Positions 27,728 through 35,535 of a DNA stretch of 64,000 nt are shown here, piece by piece. The notes under the pieces were generated by a model, which searched no databases, was not told the origin of the DNA, and saw only the letters and a list, made by a program, of their open reading frames with translations. The stretch covers positions 1 to 64,000 of the forward strand of contig JAUIHI010000029.1 in NCBI GenBank assembly GCA_030432295.1, in the 5' to 3' direction. Every line of letters starts with the position of its first letter. Within the stretch, counting starts at the first letter, position 1. A program made the position numbers and the translations under genes. This DNA is from Anaerolineae bacterium (GTDB lineage: Bacteria; Chloroflexota; Anaerolineae; Caldilineales; Caldilineaceae).

Positions 27728-28705
27728 TCAGCCTGTCATTACCACAACCTTCCCCACACTCCGCCGTTCCATCAGCGACTGCAACGCCGCGCCCGTCTCG
27801 GCAAGGGGATAGGCCGCGGAGATGTGGGGCTTCAGTTGGCCCGCTGCCTGCCAGGCGAAAAGCTGGGCCAGGGAATCGGTGAGCACTTGCGGGTCCCGTT
27901 TGGCGTAGGCGCCCCAATAGAGACCGACGACAGAGATATTCTTCACTAGCAGCAGACCGGCCGGCGGTTGGGGGATGCGCCCGCTGGCAAAGCCGATGAC
28001 CAGCAGCCGTCCTTCCCAGGCAATGCAGCGCAGGGAGCGGTCAAAGACATCCCCGCCCACCGGGTCGTAGATCACATCCGCGCCTTGCCCACCGGTAATG
28101 GACTTCACCCGTTCCACGAAATCTTCTTGCGTGTAGTCAATCGTATAGGCTGCGCCGTAGCGTCGGGCCAGGACCAGTTTTTCGGCGCTGCTGGCGGTGG
28201 CGATGACTGTCGCGCCCAGCAATGCACCGATCTCCACTGCGGCCAGCCCTACGCCTCCCGCCGCGCCGTGGACGAGAAGTGTCTCGCCCGCCTGTAACTT
28301 GGCCCGGCGGGTCAGGGCCAGGTGACTGGTTCCATAGGCGATGAGAAAGCCCGCTGCACTCGCGTAGTCGATGGCATCGGGCAGGGGGGCGCAGCGGGCC
28401 GCGTCCACGGCCACCTGCTCGGCAAAGCCGCCCAACTCACAGAGCGCGGCCACCCGCTGACCGACGCGCAGATGCTCCACCCGGTCGCCCACGGCCAGCA
28501 CATCCCCGGCCACCTCTCCGCCGGGGACAAAAGGCAGGGGCGGCTTCTCCTGATACTTGCCCTGGACAATCAGCGTATCGGCAAAATTCACCCCGCAGGC
28601 GCGGATGCCCACCACCACCTGTCCTGGCCCTATGGTCGGGTCGGGCAACTCGGCCAGGCGCAGCCCATCCGGGCCGGTCAATTCTGTGCAGAGCATCGCC
28701 TTCAA
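27728..28705 (-). CDS. Zinc-independent quinone oxidoreductase (MDR family)
   Basis: 325 residues. The medium-chain dehydrogenase fold without the zinc ligands fits NADPH:quinone oxidoreductases: GVNFADTL near 40-48, GGEVAGDVLAVG, and the nucleotide-binding HGAAGGVGLAAVEIG. It reduces quinones or enoyl substrates with NADPH. I prefer TTG at 28705, because AGAAGGAGAG is correctly spaced before it and it gives the family's usual beginning MKAMLC; an ATG nine bases later is the alternative. The frame upstream to 28783 is not supported. Confidence 0.88.
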   Translation of the reverse strand: MKAMLCTELTGPDGLRLAELPDPTIGPGQVVVGIRACGVNFADTLIVQGKYQEKPPLPFVPGGEVAGDVLAVGDRVEHLRVGQRVAALCELGGFAEQVAVDAARCAPLPDAIDYASAAGFLIAYGTSHLALTRRAKLQAGETLLVHGAAGGVGLAAVEIGALLGATVIATASSAEKLVLARRYGAAYTIDYTQEDFVERVKSITGGQGADVIYDPVGGDVFDRSLRCIAWEGRLLVIGFASGRIPQPPAGLLLVKNISVVGLYWGAYAKRDPQVLTDSLAQLFAWQAAGQLKPHISAAYPLAETGAALQSLMERRSVGKVVVMTG

Positions 28706-28847
28706 AGCATCTCTCCTTCTGGAATCCTTGTGATAGGTAGATGGCAAACGGAAGACAAACCACAGAAGTCGAAAGAGAATCAACGTTCGTCCGTCGTCAG
28801 CGGTCTGCCGTCAAATTCCCACATTCAAACCTCCACATTCCGCATTC

Positions 28848-29684
28848 TTAGATTCCCATTCCGCCGGTCACTTCCAACACGTGGCCGGTAATATACCGGG
28901 CCAAGGGCGAGGCCATCAACACAATCCCGCCCGCGGCCTCTTCTGGCGTGGCGGCCCGGCCCAGGGGGATGTGCTGCTCGATGTTGCTGTCCAGCAGGGC
29001 GCGCACTTTCTGGGGGATGCCCAGGACGATCTCTTTGCCGTCGATGTCGATGGCCTCTTCCTGGACTTCCTTTGTGCGGGTCAGCCGGGTGTCGATGTAG
29101 CCGAAGGCCACCGCGTTGCAACGGATGCCCAGATGGCCCCACTCTTTGGCGACGGTTTTGGTCAGGCCGACGATGCCCATTTTACCCGTGGCGTAGTTGC
29201 CCTGGCCGATGTTGCCGTGCAGCCCGCTGGTGGAGGAGACGTTAACGACGCAGCGGTTGCTGAAGGGCTGGCCTGCCTCTTTCTCTGCCTGGGCCGCCTC
29301 GCGCAGATAGGGAGCAACGGCCCGGATCATCCGAAAGGGCGCGGTGGCGTGGACATCCAGAATGGCCTGCCACTGCTCGTCGGTCATCTTGTGGATCATC
29401 CCGTCCCAGGTGTAGCCCGCGTTGTTGACGAGGATGTGAATCCCGCCAAAGGCATCCGCCGCGGCCTGCATCAGCTTCTCTGGGAAGGCCGGCTCGGTGA
29501 CGCTGCCGGGCACAGCAATGGCTTTGCCGCCGGCCTGGGTGATGGCGTGGGCGGTCTCCTCGGCTGGCTCCGCGTTCAGGTCGTTGACCACCACTGACGC
29601 GCCCTGCTCCCCAAATATCCGAGCCGCAGCCGCGCCAATCCCCCGCCCCGCGCCGGTGATGATGACTGTCTGGTTTATGAACAT
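28848..29684 (-). CDS. FabG-like short-chain dehydrogenase
   Basis: 278 residues: TGAGRGIG near 10-17, NNAG, Ser in VVNVSSTSG and Tyr/Lys in YATGK, so the SDR catalytic residues are all present. An extra about ten residues (REAAQAEKEAGQPF) before the active-site strand are typical of the 3-oxoacyl reductases linked to MaoC hydratases in Chloroflexota and Actinobacteria. It may act on 3-hydroxyacyl-CoA with the neighbouring MaoC protein. ATG at 29684 with GGAGAA upstream. Confidence 0.88.
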   Translation of the reverse strand: MFINQTVIITGAGRGIGAAAARIFGEQGASVVVNDLNAEPAEETAHAITQAGGKAIAVPGSVTEPAFPEKLMQAAADAFGGIHILVNNAGYTWDGMIHKMTDEQWQAILDVHATAPFRMIRAVAPYLREAAQAEKEAGQPFSNRCVVNVSSTSGLHGNIGQGNYATGKMGIVGLTKTVAKEWGHLGIRCNAVAFGYIDTRLTRTKEVQEEAIDIDGKEIVLGIPQKVRALLDSNIEQHIPLGRAATPEEAAGGIVLMASPLARYITGHVLEVTGGMGI

Positions 29685-29751
29685 TCGGTTCTCCGTTCTA
29701 TTTTGACGGCAGACAACAGACCGTCGACCGCGGCACTAACCAACTCGCTCT

Positions 29752-30222
29752 TCAAAAATAGATCCGCGAAACTGTCTCGGCCACACACGCTGGTTTGGCC
29801 GCGCCGTCGATTTCGATGGTCATTTTGCTGATCATTTGCAGGCAGTCGCCCCCTACTTCCTCCACGCTGACCAGTTCCGTGCGAGCGCGCACCCGGCTGC
29901 CCGCCACCACCGGATGGGGAAAGCGCACCCGGTTCAGCCCGTAGTTGACTGAGAGTTTGATGCCCGGATAGGGAGGCTTCGCCGCGTTGACCCGTCCTGC
30001 CAGATGGGGGATGAGGGAGAGGGTCAGATAGCCGTGGGCGACTGGTCCGCCAAAGGGGGATTCCCGGCTGGCCCGCGCCGGGTCCACGTGAATCCACTGG
30101 TTGTCCAGCGTCGCCGCGGCAAAGGCGTCGATGCGCGCCTGGTCAATCGTCAGCCACCCGCCCACGTGGGTTTCTGTGCCGACTTTGGAACGGAGATCGG
30201 TTAGGGCGGTCAGGTAAGACAT
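29752..30222 (-). CDS. MaoC-like enoyl-CoA hydratase
   Basis: 156 residues, a single hot-dog fold. The hydratase-2 motif is Asp40...His45 within DNQWIHVDP, followed by FGGPVAHGYLTLSL. These residues activate water for (R)-specific hydration of enoyl-CoA. AAAGGAG lies before the ATG at 30222; the frame open up to 30348 covers repeat sequence. Between two SDR genes, it may form an acyl-CoA conversion module with them. Confidence 0.9.
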   Translation of the reverse strand: MSYLTALTDLRSKVGTETHVGGWLTIDQARIDAFAAATLDNQWIHVDPARASRESPFGGPVAHGYLTLSLIPHLAGRVNAAKPPYPGIKLSVNYGLNRVRFPHPVVAGSRVRARTELVSVEEVGGDCLQMISKMTIEIDGAAKPACVAETVSRIYF

Positions 30223-30259
30223 TGGGTAACTCCTTTCGTTGATCGGACGACCGACGATG

Positions 30260-30300
30260 GACGAAAGACGAACCAGTTCGTCAATTGTTCGTCTTTCGTC
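30260..30300. repeat. Palindromic repeat gacgaaagacgaac
   Basis: gacgaaagacgaac (30260-30273) pairs perfectly with 30287-30300. The rest of the gap up to 30402 has further gacga-type half repeats and no gene. Confidence 0.75.
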
Positions 30301-30402
30301 TGTCTTCAGTTTTGCGCAGTTGATTTTCCGCCTGTCCGAAAGTATCAAGAGGCGAAGCAGTTCACCATTCGTTCGTCTTCCGTCTATCGTCCGAGGTCGT
30401 CG

Positions 30403-31170
30403 TTACGCCGTCAATCCCCCGTCGATATTCACCGCCTGCCCGGTCACAAAACCCGCGCCCTCGGAGCAGAGCCAGAGGATGGCGTGGGCGATGTCTGCGG
30501 CTTCGCCAAAACGGCGCATGGGGATACTCTTCTCGAAGCGTTCGGCCAGCCGGTCGTTGCCTTCGATCATCCCGTCGAAGAGGGGTGTGCGGGTGAAGAC
30601 CGGGCAGACCGCATTGACCCGGATATTCTGCCGGGCGTACTCCTGGGCCGCGGTGCGGGTGAGGCCGATGACGCCGTGCTTGCTGGCAGTGTAGGCTGGT
30701 GCGTTCGCCAATGCGCGCTGGCCCGCAATCGACGCTACATTGACAATCGCCCCGCCGCTTTGGGCGCTGCCACCCTGGGCCACCATACGGCGAATCTCCT
30801 GCTGCATACAATAGAAGACGCCGCTCAGGTTGACAGCCAGCACCCGCGCCCAGTCGTCCAGGGGATAGTCTGCCGTGCGTGCCCACGCGCCGCCGATACC
30901 CGCATTGTTGACGGCAATGTCGAGCCGTCCGAATTGGCGCACGGCCTCTGCCACCAGCGCTTCCACCTCCTCCGGCTGGGATACATCCGCGCCGACGAAA
31001 ATGGCCTCGCCGCCCGCCTGTCGGATGGAACCGACAGTCTCTTGCCCGCCCGTTTCGTTCACATCCGAGACGACGACGGACGCACCGCCCGCGGCAAAAG
31101 CCAGCGCGGTCGCCCGCCCGATGCCAGACCCCGCGCCCGTAATCAGCGCAACTTTTCCCTGAAAAGTCAT
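30403..31170 (-). CDS. Short-chain dehydrogenase (glucose-dehydrogenase/FabG type)
   Basis: 255 residues, classical SDR: TGAGSGIGRA near 11-20, NNAGIGG, Ser in IVNVASIAG, Tyr/Lys in YTASKHG and a C-terminal GFVTGQAVNIDGGLTA. Members oxidise alcohols or reduce 3-oxo groups with NAD(P). ATG at 31170 follows AAGGGAAGG. It is the third SDR of this minus-strand cluster. The substrate is open. Confidence 0.9.
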   Translation of the reverse strand: MTFQGKVALITGAGSGIGRATALAFAAGGASVVVSDVNETGGQETVGSIRQAGGEAIFVGADVSQPEEVEALVAEAVRQFGRLDIAVNNAGIGGAWARTADYPLDDWARVLAVNLSGVFYCMQQEIRRMVAQGGSAQSGGAIVNVASIAGQRALANAPAYTASKHGVIGLTRTAAQEYARQNIRVNAVCPVFTRTPLFDGMIEGNDRLAERFEKSIPMRRFGEAADIAHAILWLCSEGAGFVTGQAVNIDGGLTA

Positions 31171-31193
31171 TGCCTTCCCTTTCCCAAGCATTT

Positions 31194-31269
31194 CAACGCA
31201 AAGTTGCAAAGGGGGCAAAGATGCAAAGATTTTTTCTCTGCGTCTTTGCATCTTTGCATCTCTGCGTTA
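31194..31269. repeat. Palindromic repeat, aacgcaaag family
   Basis: aacgcaaagttgcaaagg and a later tctttgcatctctgcgtt form the arms, with gcaaagatgcaaag in between. It fills the gap between the formamidase-like gene and the SDR; a strand-wise T-run in the middle may also end transcription. Confidence 0.8.
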
Positions 31270-31905
31270 AGCTGGTTCTCTTCTTAAAATTGCCCGCACA
31301 GGTGCGCCGTCGTTGTCGGTTTTCAGGGGCAGGGCAATGAGTTCGTACTCGCCTGGCTCCACATCCTTCAATTGCAGAATTTCCAAAATCGAGATATTGC
31401 CCGTGCGCAAAGTTCTATGGGCAGTGAGGGTTTTGCTCTCTTGTGGGTCCACGGAGGGCGCGTCGGTCCCGAAAAGGCGCAGCCCACTCTCGACGAGCAG
31501 TTGAGCCGTCGCCGGCGCAAGATAGACAAACTGATCGTCCCAGCGGTCATCCGGCAGAGCGCTGGCTTTACTCTTCACCAGCAGACGGCGCACCTGCCGC
31601 AAATCCACCCCAGCCAGATGTGCGGGCAGAATCGGGCCGCCGTCGGGCAGGGCCTCCCGCAAGTCAATGACCGTCGCCGGTCCGATGTAGGCGTCCAACG
31701 ACATCTCCGCCAGCCGCTCGCCGGTGGGGTCGTAGTGAAAGTGGGCGTCGGTGTGGGTTCCGCAGTGGCCGCTGAAGGTGATTGTCGAGAGATTGACCGA
31801 GCCGCCCTCGTCCATCCGCACCAGATATTCGGTGGAATAGGGGCTGTCGCCGGGCCAGACGGCCAGGGAAGGGGTGATGGGGCGGGTGATGTCGAAGATA
31901 CGCAT
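31267..31905 (-). CDS. Kynurenine-formamidase-like cyclase
   Basis: 212 residues of the cyclase/KynB family of metal-dependent hydrolases. The zinc site appears as HCGTHTDAHFHY (47-58); the usual Pro of HxGTHxDAPxH is His here. It would open N-formylkynurenine or a related amide; no other tryptophan-degradation gene is nearby. ATG at 31905 is chosen (MRIFDIT); an ATG six bases earlier is possible. The upstream part of this frame is antisense noise and overlaps the binding-protein gene. Confidence 0.82.
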   Translation of the reverse strand: MRIFDITRPITPSLAVWPGDSPYSTEYLVRMDEGGSVNLSTITFSGHCGTHTDAHFHYDPTGERLAEMSLDAYIGPATVIDLREALPDGGPILPAHLAGVDLRQVRRLLVKSKASALPDDRWDDQFVYLAPATAQLLVESGLRLFGTDAPSVDPQESKTLTAHRTLRTGNISILEILQLKDVEPGEYELIALPLKTDNDGAPVRAILRREPA

Positions 31906-31930
31906 AGTCATCTGTTGTGTGGGATATGGG

Positions 31931-31985
31931 GTATTAGATATTGGGCAGTGACATCGGCAGCGCATCACTGCCCAATATCTAATAC
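31931..31985. repeat. Palindromic repeat reaching into a gene end
   Basis: gtattagatattgggcagtga (31931-31951) pairs perfectly over 21 bp with 31965-31985. Its right arm supplies the stop codon and last residues (EGIEY) of the binding-protein gene. Confidence 0.88.
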
Positions 31986-33256
31986 TCAATACCTTCTGCT
32001 GTTCTCTGCATCTGCTGCAAGAAGTCTTCCGCTTCGATGTCCGCGGCCAGCAGCGCCACCATTGCCCGGTTGAAGCTTTCCAGAAAGCGGCTGTAGCCCG
32101 GCGGAAACTGCCAGACCCGAGCGTCGTCCAGGCCGGTGAGGAAGGGGGCCAGGGCCGGGAAGGCGGCCAGCCAGCCGTCGCGCAGACTGAGGCGGGTGGG
32201 CATCCACCCACCGTCCGCGGGCCACTCTCGCTGCATCTCCGGCGATGTGAGCCAGTTCGCCAGGGCGAAGGCATCGTCCGGGTGGGCGCTGCGGGCCGAG
32301 ACTGCGTAGCAACTGGTGAAGGCGACTGTGCCCTGCCCGCCCGGTCCGCTGGGCAGGGGGGCAACGCCGTAGGCGAAATCAGGAAACTCCGCGGCCAGAT
32401 AGGGCACAATCCAATTGCCCTCGTAGGCCATCCCACCTTTGCTTTTGCCCAACACCTCCCCGGCCCAACTGCTGTTGGACTCGGCAGGCTGGCCCGCGAA
32501 GTTGTCCCGAAAGGTCGTCAATGGAAAATCGATGGCCGCCGCGCCCGCCGGGCTGTCGATAGTCACCTGCCCACTTGCATCCAGCACCGTTCCCCCGGCC
32601 TGATAGAAAAAGGGCAGCCAGCGGGAGAGGTCCGGCGAGAGAATCAGGCCGAAGCTGCCGGTGTTCAGGTCGGTGACAGCTTCGGCGGCTGTGCGCATTT
32701 CGTCCCAGGTGCGGGGCGGCGACAATTCCGCTTTGGCGAACTGTGACCGGTTGTAGACCAGCGCCAGGCTGCGTACTTCTCTGGGCAGGCAGTAGCGTTC
32801 CCCATCCCAAACAAAGGCATCGGCCAGCAGTGGATAAAAATCGTCCACCGGGCCGAGACGATTGCCTGCGGGCAAAAGCAGCCCCGCCGACGCCAGATCG
32901 GGGAAAGCGAAGCTGTCCACCACCACCAGGTCCGGCGGGTTGTCGCTTTCCAGCGCCGTGCGCAGCGCCGCGCTGTAGGCTGCCTCCACCCGCATATCCA
33001 CCAGCAGGTCCAACCGTTCCCGGTCGTATTGACGGATGCGCTCGGTGCGTGGCTCGTCGGGCAGCAGGGCAGTGACTGTGCGATAGGGCGGCGTGGGTGT
33101 GGGCCGCGGCCCCACAAAAGGCAGATCGGGCCTATTGGCTGTGCAGCCTGTCAACGCAAAGAGCAGGAAGCCAAGCACAAACGCAAAGACGGCACGGCGG
33201 TCTCCTGCGCCATCTCTCATCAGATGAAAAGTGTAGGTGATCTGCTGCGACAACAT
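31979..33256 (-). CDS. ABC-type extracellular solute-binding lipoprotein
   Basis: 425 residues. A membrane-export segment ends in the lipobox LTGC, followed by a Pro-rich linker and a family 1 (sugar type) binding domain with the usual PPRTWDEMRTAAEAVTD, GGTVLDASGQ and EGNWIVPYL segments. Family 1 proteins bind oligosaccharides or glycerol derivatives for an ABC importer; no permease genes are adjacent. ATG at 33256 lies seven bases after TGGTACAAT, which would give a nearly leaderless mRNA; ATG at 33220 gives a shorter signal peptide and is equally possible. Its end lies inside a palindrome. Confidence 0.85.
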   Translation of the reverse strand: MLSQQITYTFHLMRDGAGDRRAVFAFVLGFLLFALTGCTANRPDLPFVGPRPTPTPPYRTVTALLPDEPRTERIRQYDRERLDLLVDMRVEAAYSAALRTALESDNPPDLVVVDSFAFPDLASAGLLLPAGNRLGPVDDFYPLLADAFVWDGERYCLPREVRSLALVYNRSQFAKAELSPPRTWDEMRTAAEAVTDLNTGSFGLILSPDLSRWLPFFYQAGGTVLDASGQVTIDSPAGAAAIDFPLTTFRDNFAGQPAESNSSWAGEVLGKSKGGMAYEGNWIVPYLAAEFPDFAYGVAPLPSGPGGQGTVAFTSCYAVSARSAHPDDAFALANWLTSPEMQREWPADGGWMPTRLSLRDGWLAAFPALAPFLTGLDDARVWQFPPGYSRFLESFNRAMVALLAADIEAEDFLQQMQRTAEGIEY

Positions 33257-33263
33257 CTTGCCT

Positions 33264-33272
33264 ATTGTACCA
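33264..33272 (-). promoter_or_regulatory. Extended -10 of the binding-protein gene
   Basis: TGGTACAAT on the minus strand ends seven bases before the ATG at 33256. The -35 is weak, as common for extended -10 promoters. Confidence 0.4.
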
Positions 33273-33334
33273 TCCGTGGACAGATTGGAGAACTGGTGTG
33301 GTCGTTTGCAAACAGTCGCCATTTGACAGCCGAT

Positions 33335-33361
33335 TTGCTATTTGGTATTGTGTATTATAAT
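33335..33361 (+). promoter_or_regulatory. Promoter of the ArsR-like regulator
   Basis: A perfect TATAAT (33356-33361) lies in an A/T-rich stretch with TTGCTA 15 bp upstream. TTGACA at 33323 is too far away to pair with it. Confidence 0.4.
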
Positions 33362-33407
33362 TTATTCAAATGATTTGATTTTATGTAAATAGATTGAGAA
33401 ATCTCAA

Positions 33408-33998
33408 ATGGGCGAAAACCAACCCCTCCCCGAACTCTATATCCGGGACATTGCCGCCATCCGCGTGCTGGCAGATCCGCGCCGATTGGAGATTCTCCAA
33501 CTGATGCAGGAGCCGACGACTGTTAAAGCCGTGGCCGGGGCGTTGGAGGGTGCGCCAGCCAGCCTCTACTATCACGTGAATCTGCTGGTGGAGTACAATC
33601 TGATCCGGGTGGTGGGCCACTCGATTGAGACGGGCATTGTCGAGAAGCACTATCAGGTCACGGCACGGGAATTTAAGTTGACGAATCCCCTGCTCACGGG
33701 TGGGGCAGTGCCGGACGACGCCGCGGACGCCATCTACGCCAGCCTGTTGGATGAGACGAAACGAGACTTCCGTCTGGCCTTTCAGCGCCGCTCTGCCGAT
33801 GAGCCTTCTCCACCCCGCACGCCTTTTCTCTCCAAAAAGCGGCTGCGGCTGAGCGACGAGCAATTGACCGCCTTCCACGCCCGGCTGGATGGGCTGATGC
33901 AGGAGGCCACGGCCCTGGCCGCCCAAAATGAGGCTTCCGGCGAGAAGCTCTACGAATTGACAGTTGTTTTCTACGACAAAGCCGACGAAAAGGAGTGA
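33408..33998 (+). CDS. ArsR-like winged-helix regulator
   Basis: 196 residues. The N-terminal winged helix (about 12-85; ADPRRLEILQLMQEPTTVK and the recognition helix ASLYYHVNLLVEYNLI) is of the ArsR/HTH_20 type without visible metal-binding cysteines. The C-terminal part (about 100-196) is helical and may bind a ligand or mediate dimer contacts. It is followed after four bases by a nucleotidyltransferase gene with which it is surely co-transcribed. Confidence 0.87.
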   Translation: MGENQPLPELYIRDIAAIRVLADPRRLEILQLMQEPTTVKAVAGALEGAPASLYYHVNLLVEYNLIRVVGHSIETGIVEKHYQVTAREFKLTNPLLTGGAVPDDAADAIYASLLDETKRDFRLAFQRRSADEPSPPRTPFLSKKRLRLSDEQLTAFHARLDGLMQEATALAAQNEASGEKLYELTVVFYDKADEKE

Positions 33999-34002
33999 GG
34001 AA

Positions 34003-34860
34003 ATGGCGACACAGCAGGAACGTCTATTGGCGCTGGCCCGATCTGTGGCCGCAGCGCGAGCCGAAGACCCGGCCATCGAAGCGATTTTGCTCACCGGTTC
34101 TGTGGCCCAGGGCCGGGCGGATGGGGTGTCGGACGTGGATATGATGCTCTACTACCGGGAACTGCCCACGCCGGAGCGCTTTGAGGAATTGAAAGAGGCT
34201 GCGCTGGCCAGCGGCGGTGGCATCTACGGCTATGACCCCGCGGAAGGGATGGCCTGCTATCACTTTTTCGACGGGGTAAAGGTGGATTTTGGCCACGGAA
34301 CCAGCGCTGAGTTGGAGGAACGGCTGGACGGGTTTTTGGAAAAGCCGGATGTGAAAGATACGACGACCCAAATTGTGATGAGCGGCGTGGCGACAGGTCT
34401 GCCTCTGCACGGCGCTGAGAAGCTGCGGGGCTGGCAGGAGCGTCTGCGTCACCTGCCGGAGAGCTATTGGGAAGAGGTGGTTAAGGGCCATCTGCGCTTT
34501 GCCCCCCTGGCCGTGCTGACTCAAATGGGCACGGATCGTCGGGACTACGCACTCGTCTACGAACTCATCCTGCGGGACCTGGGCCATCTGCTCAATATCT
34601 GGTGCGGGCTGAGCCGGGTGATCCCGCCGGGGAAAGTGAAGGGGATTGCCGGGAGCGTGGCGAAGTTGTCCGTCTTGCCGGAACGGGCCGGAGAACGGGC
34701 CGAGGCTCTTTTTACTGCCCAGCCAGCGGCGGCTGTGGAAGAATTGCAGTCGCTGATCCACGAAACCCTGGCGCTGGTTAATAGGCAGATGCCAGCCATT
34801 GAGACAGGGCCTGTGCGCTCTTTTATGCGGACAGCTTTGCGCGTAGAGTCGGCTGCCTGA
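34003..34860 (+). CDS. Nucleotidyltransferase-domain protein
   Basis: 285 residues. The polymerase-beta-like active site is visible as Gly32-Ser33 followed by Asp44-x-Asp46 (SDVDMM), the metal-binding pair. The remaining part is helical. Relatives include kanamycin-type and lincosamide-type adenylyltransferases and proteins of unknown substrate; no resistance claim can be made. ATG at 34003 follows AGGAGTGAGG. It pairs with the ArsR-like regulator. Confidence 0.82.
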   Translation: MATQQERLLALARSVAAARAEDPAIEAILLTGSVAQGRADGVSDVDMMLYYRELPTPERFEELKEAALASGGGIYGYDPAEGMACYHFFDGVKVDFGHGTSAELEERLDGFLEKPDVKDTTTQIVMSGVATGLPLHGAEKLRGWQERLRHLPESYWEEVVKGHLRFAPLAVLTQMGTDRRDYALVYELILRDLGHLLNIWCGLSRVIPPGKVKGIAGSVAKLSVLPERAGERAEALFTAQPAAAVEELQSLIHETLALVNRQMPAIETGPVRSFMRTALRVESAA

Positions 34861-35055
34861 AATGGGGGACAGGCGCTGCACATCGGCCATAGCGAAGATT
34901 CCCGGCAGGTCATCCGTATAGAGGACGACCTGCCGGGAATCTTCGCGCGGTTGGATGCGGCGGGTGTGGTCTGTATGCCGATGGGCGATTCGCCTGAATG
35001 CTAAACTTTCACCGACACTGACGGCCACTGGTTTCAACTGGTGAAGCCGAATTAG
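34861..35055 (+). pseudogene. Remnant of a VOC (glyoxalase/bleomycin-fold) protein
   Basis: Directly after the nucleotidyltransferase stop, in the same frame, the translation reads ALHIGHSEDSRQ, then LPGIFARLDAAGV, then an internal stop (TAA at 35002) and FTDTDGHWFQLVKPN before TAG at 35053. This is the order of the C-terminal half of a VOC-family protein (arL..aGv, F.DPDG...LV.P). The first half is missing and the internal stop kills the frame. A 20-bp perfect inverted repeat (34892-34911 with 34927-34946) lies inside the remnant. It overlaps the end of gcvH on the other strand by four bases. Confidence 0.62.
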
Positions 35056-35450
35056 TGTTCGTTTTCTTCCACAAATTTGGCGTACCCATCTGCATCCATC
35101 AACCGGCCCAACTCGTTTTCAATGCTGGATGAGGGCTTGACTTTGAAGAACCAGGAACCGTACGGATCGTCGTTTACCAGTTCGGGGGTGTCTTCCAATT
35201 CCTGGTTGATTTCGACAACGACACCGCTGACCGGCGCGTTGACATCCTCGGCAGCCTTTACCGACTCGACGACGGCCACTGCGTCGCCGGCTGTTACTTC
35301 TTCGCCCACGTCGGGCAGTTCTACAAAGACCACATCACTCAGCAAATCCTGGGCGGTGTCGCTGATGCCGACAATGGCGATGTCGTCTTCCATACGCACC
35401 CACTCGTGGGTCTTGGCGTAGCGCACGTCTTTGTCAAATTTGTAAGCCAT
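35052..35450 (-). CDS. gcvH: Glycine cleavage system H protein
   Basis: 132 residues, the standard length. The lipoyl lysine is Lys65 in VESVKAAEDV, and the start AYKFDKDVRYAKTHEWV is typical. It carries the aminomethyl group between the P, T and L enzymes of glycine cleavage. ATG at 35450 has AAGGAG upstream; the longer frame is unsupported. It follows gcvT after an 85-bp gap with a repeat. Confidence 0.96.
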   Translation of the reverse strand: MAYKFDKDVRYAKTHEWVRMEDDIAIVGISDTAQDLLSDVVFVELPDVGEEVTAGDAVAVVESVKAAEDVNAPVSGVVVEINQELEDTPELVNDDPYGSWFFKVKPSSSIENELGRLMDADGYAKFVEENEH

Positions 35451-35469
35451 GATTTTGCTCCTTGCGGTT

Positions 35470-35498
35470 TTGAGCCACTGATAAACACTGATGGATTT
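35470..35498. repeat. gagccactgataaacactgat repeat (single arm)
   Basis: gccactgataaacactgatg is one arm of a repeat also seen at 57965-58005, 58078-58112 and 62400-62440. Confidence 0.6.
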
Positions 35499-35535
35499 GC
35501 GATTTCCTCCGCGCTCGCTGGGTCTGCGCGGTGAG

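Noticed and set aside
31906-32436. N-terminal extension of the formamidase-like gene
   Set aside because: This part is another frame of the solute-binding protein gene and has no homology to the family.
34892-34946. Terminator after the nucleotidyltransferase
   Set aside because: The 20-bp stem is perfect but has a 15-base loop and no T-run, and lies within the VOC remnant, so I do not call it a terminator.
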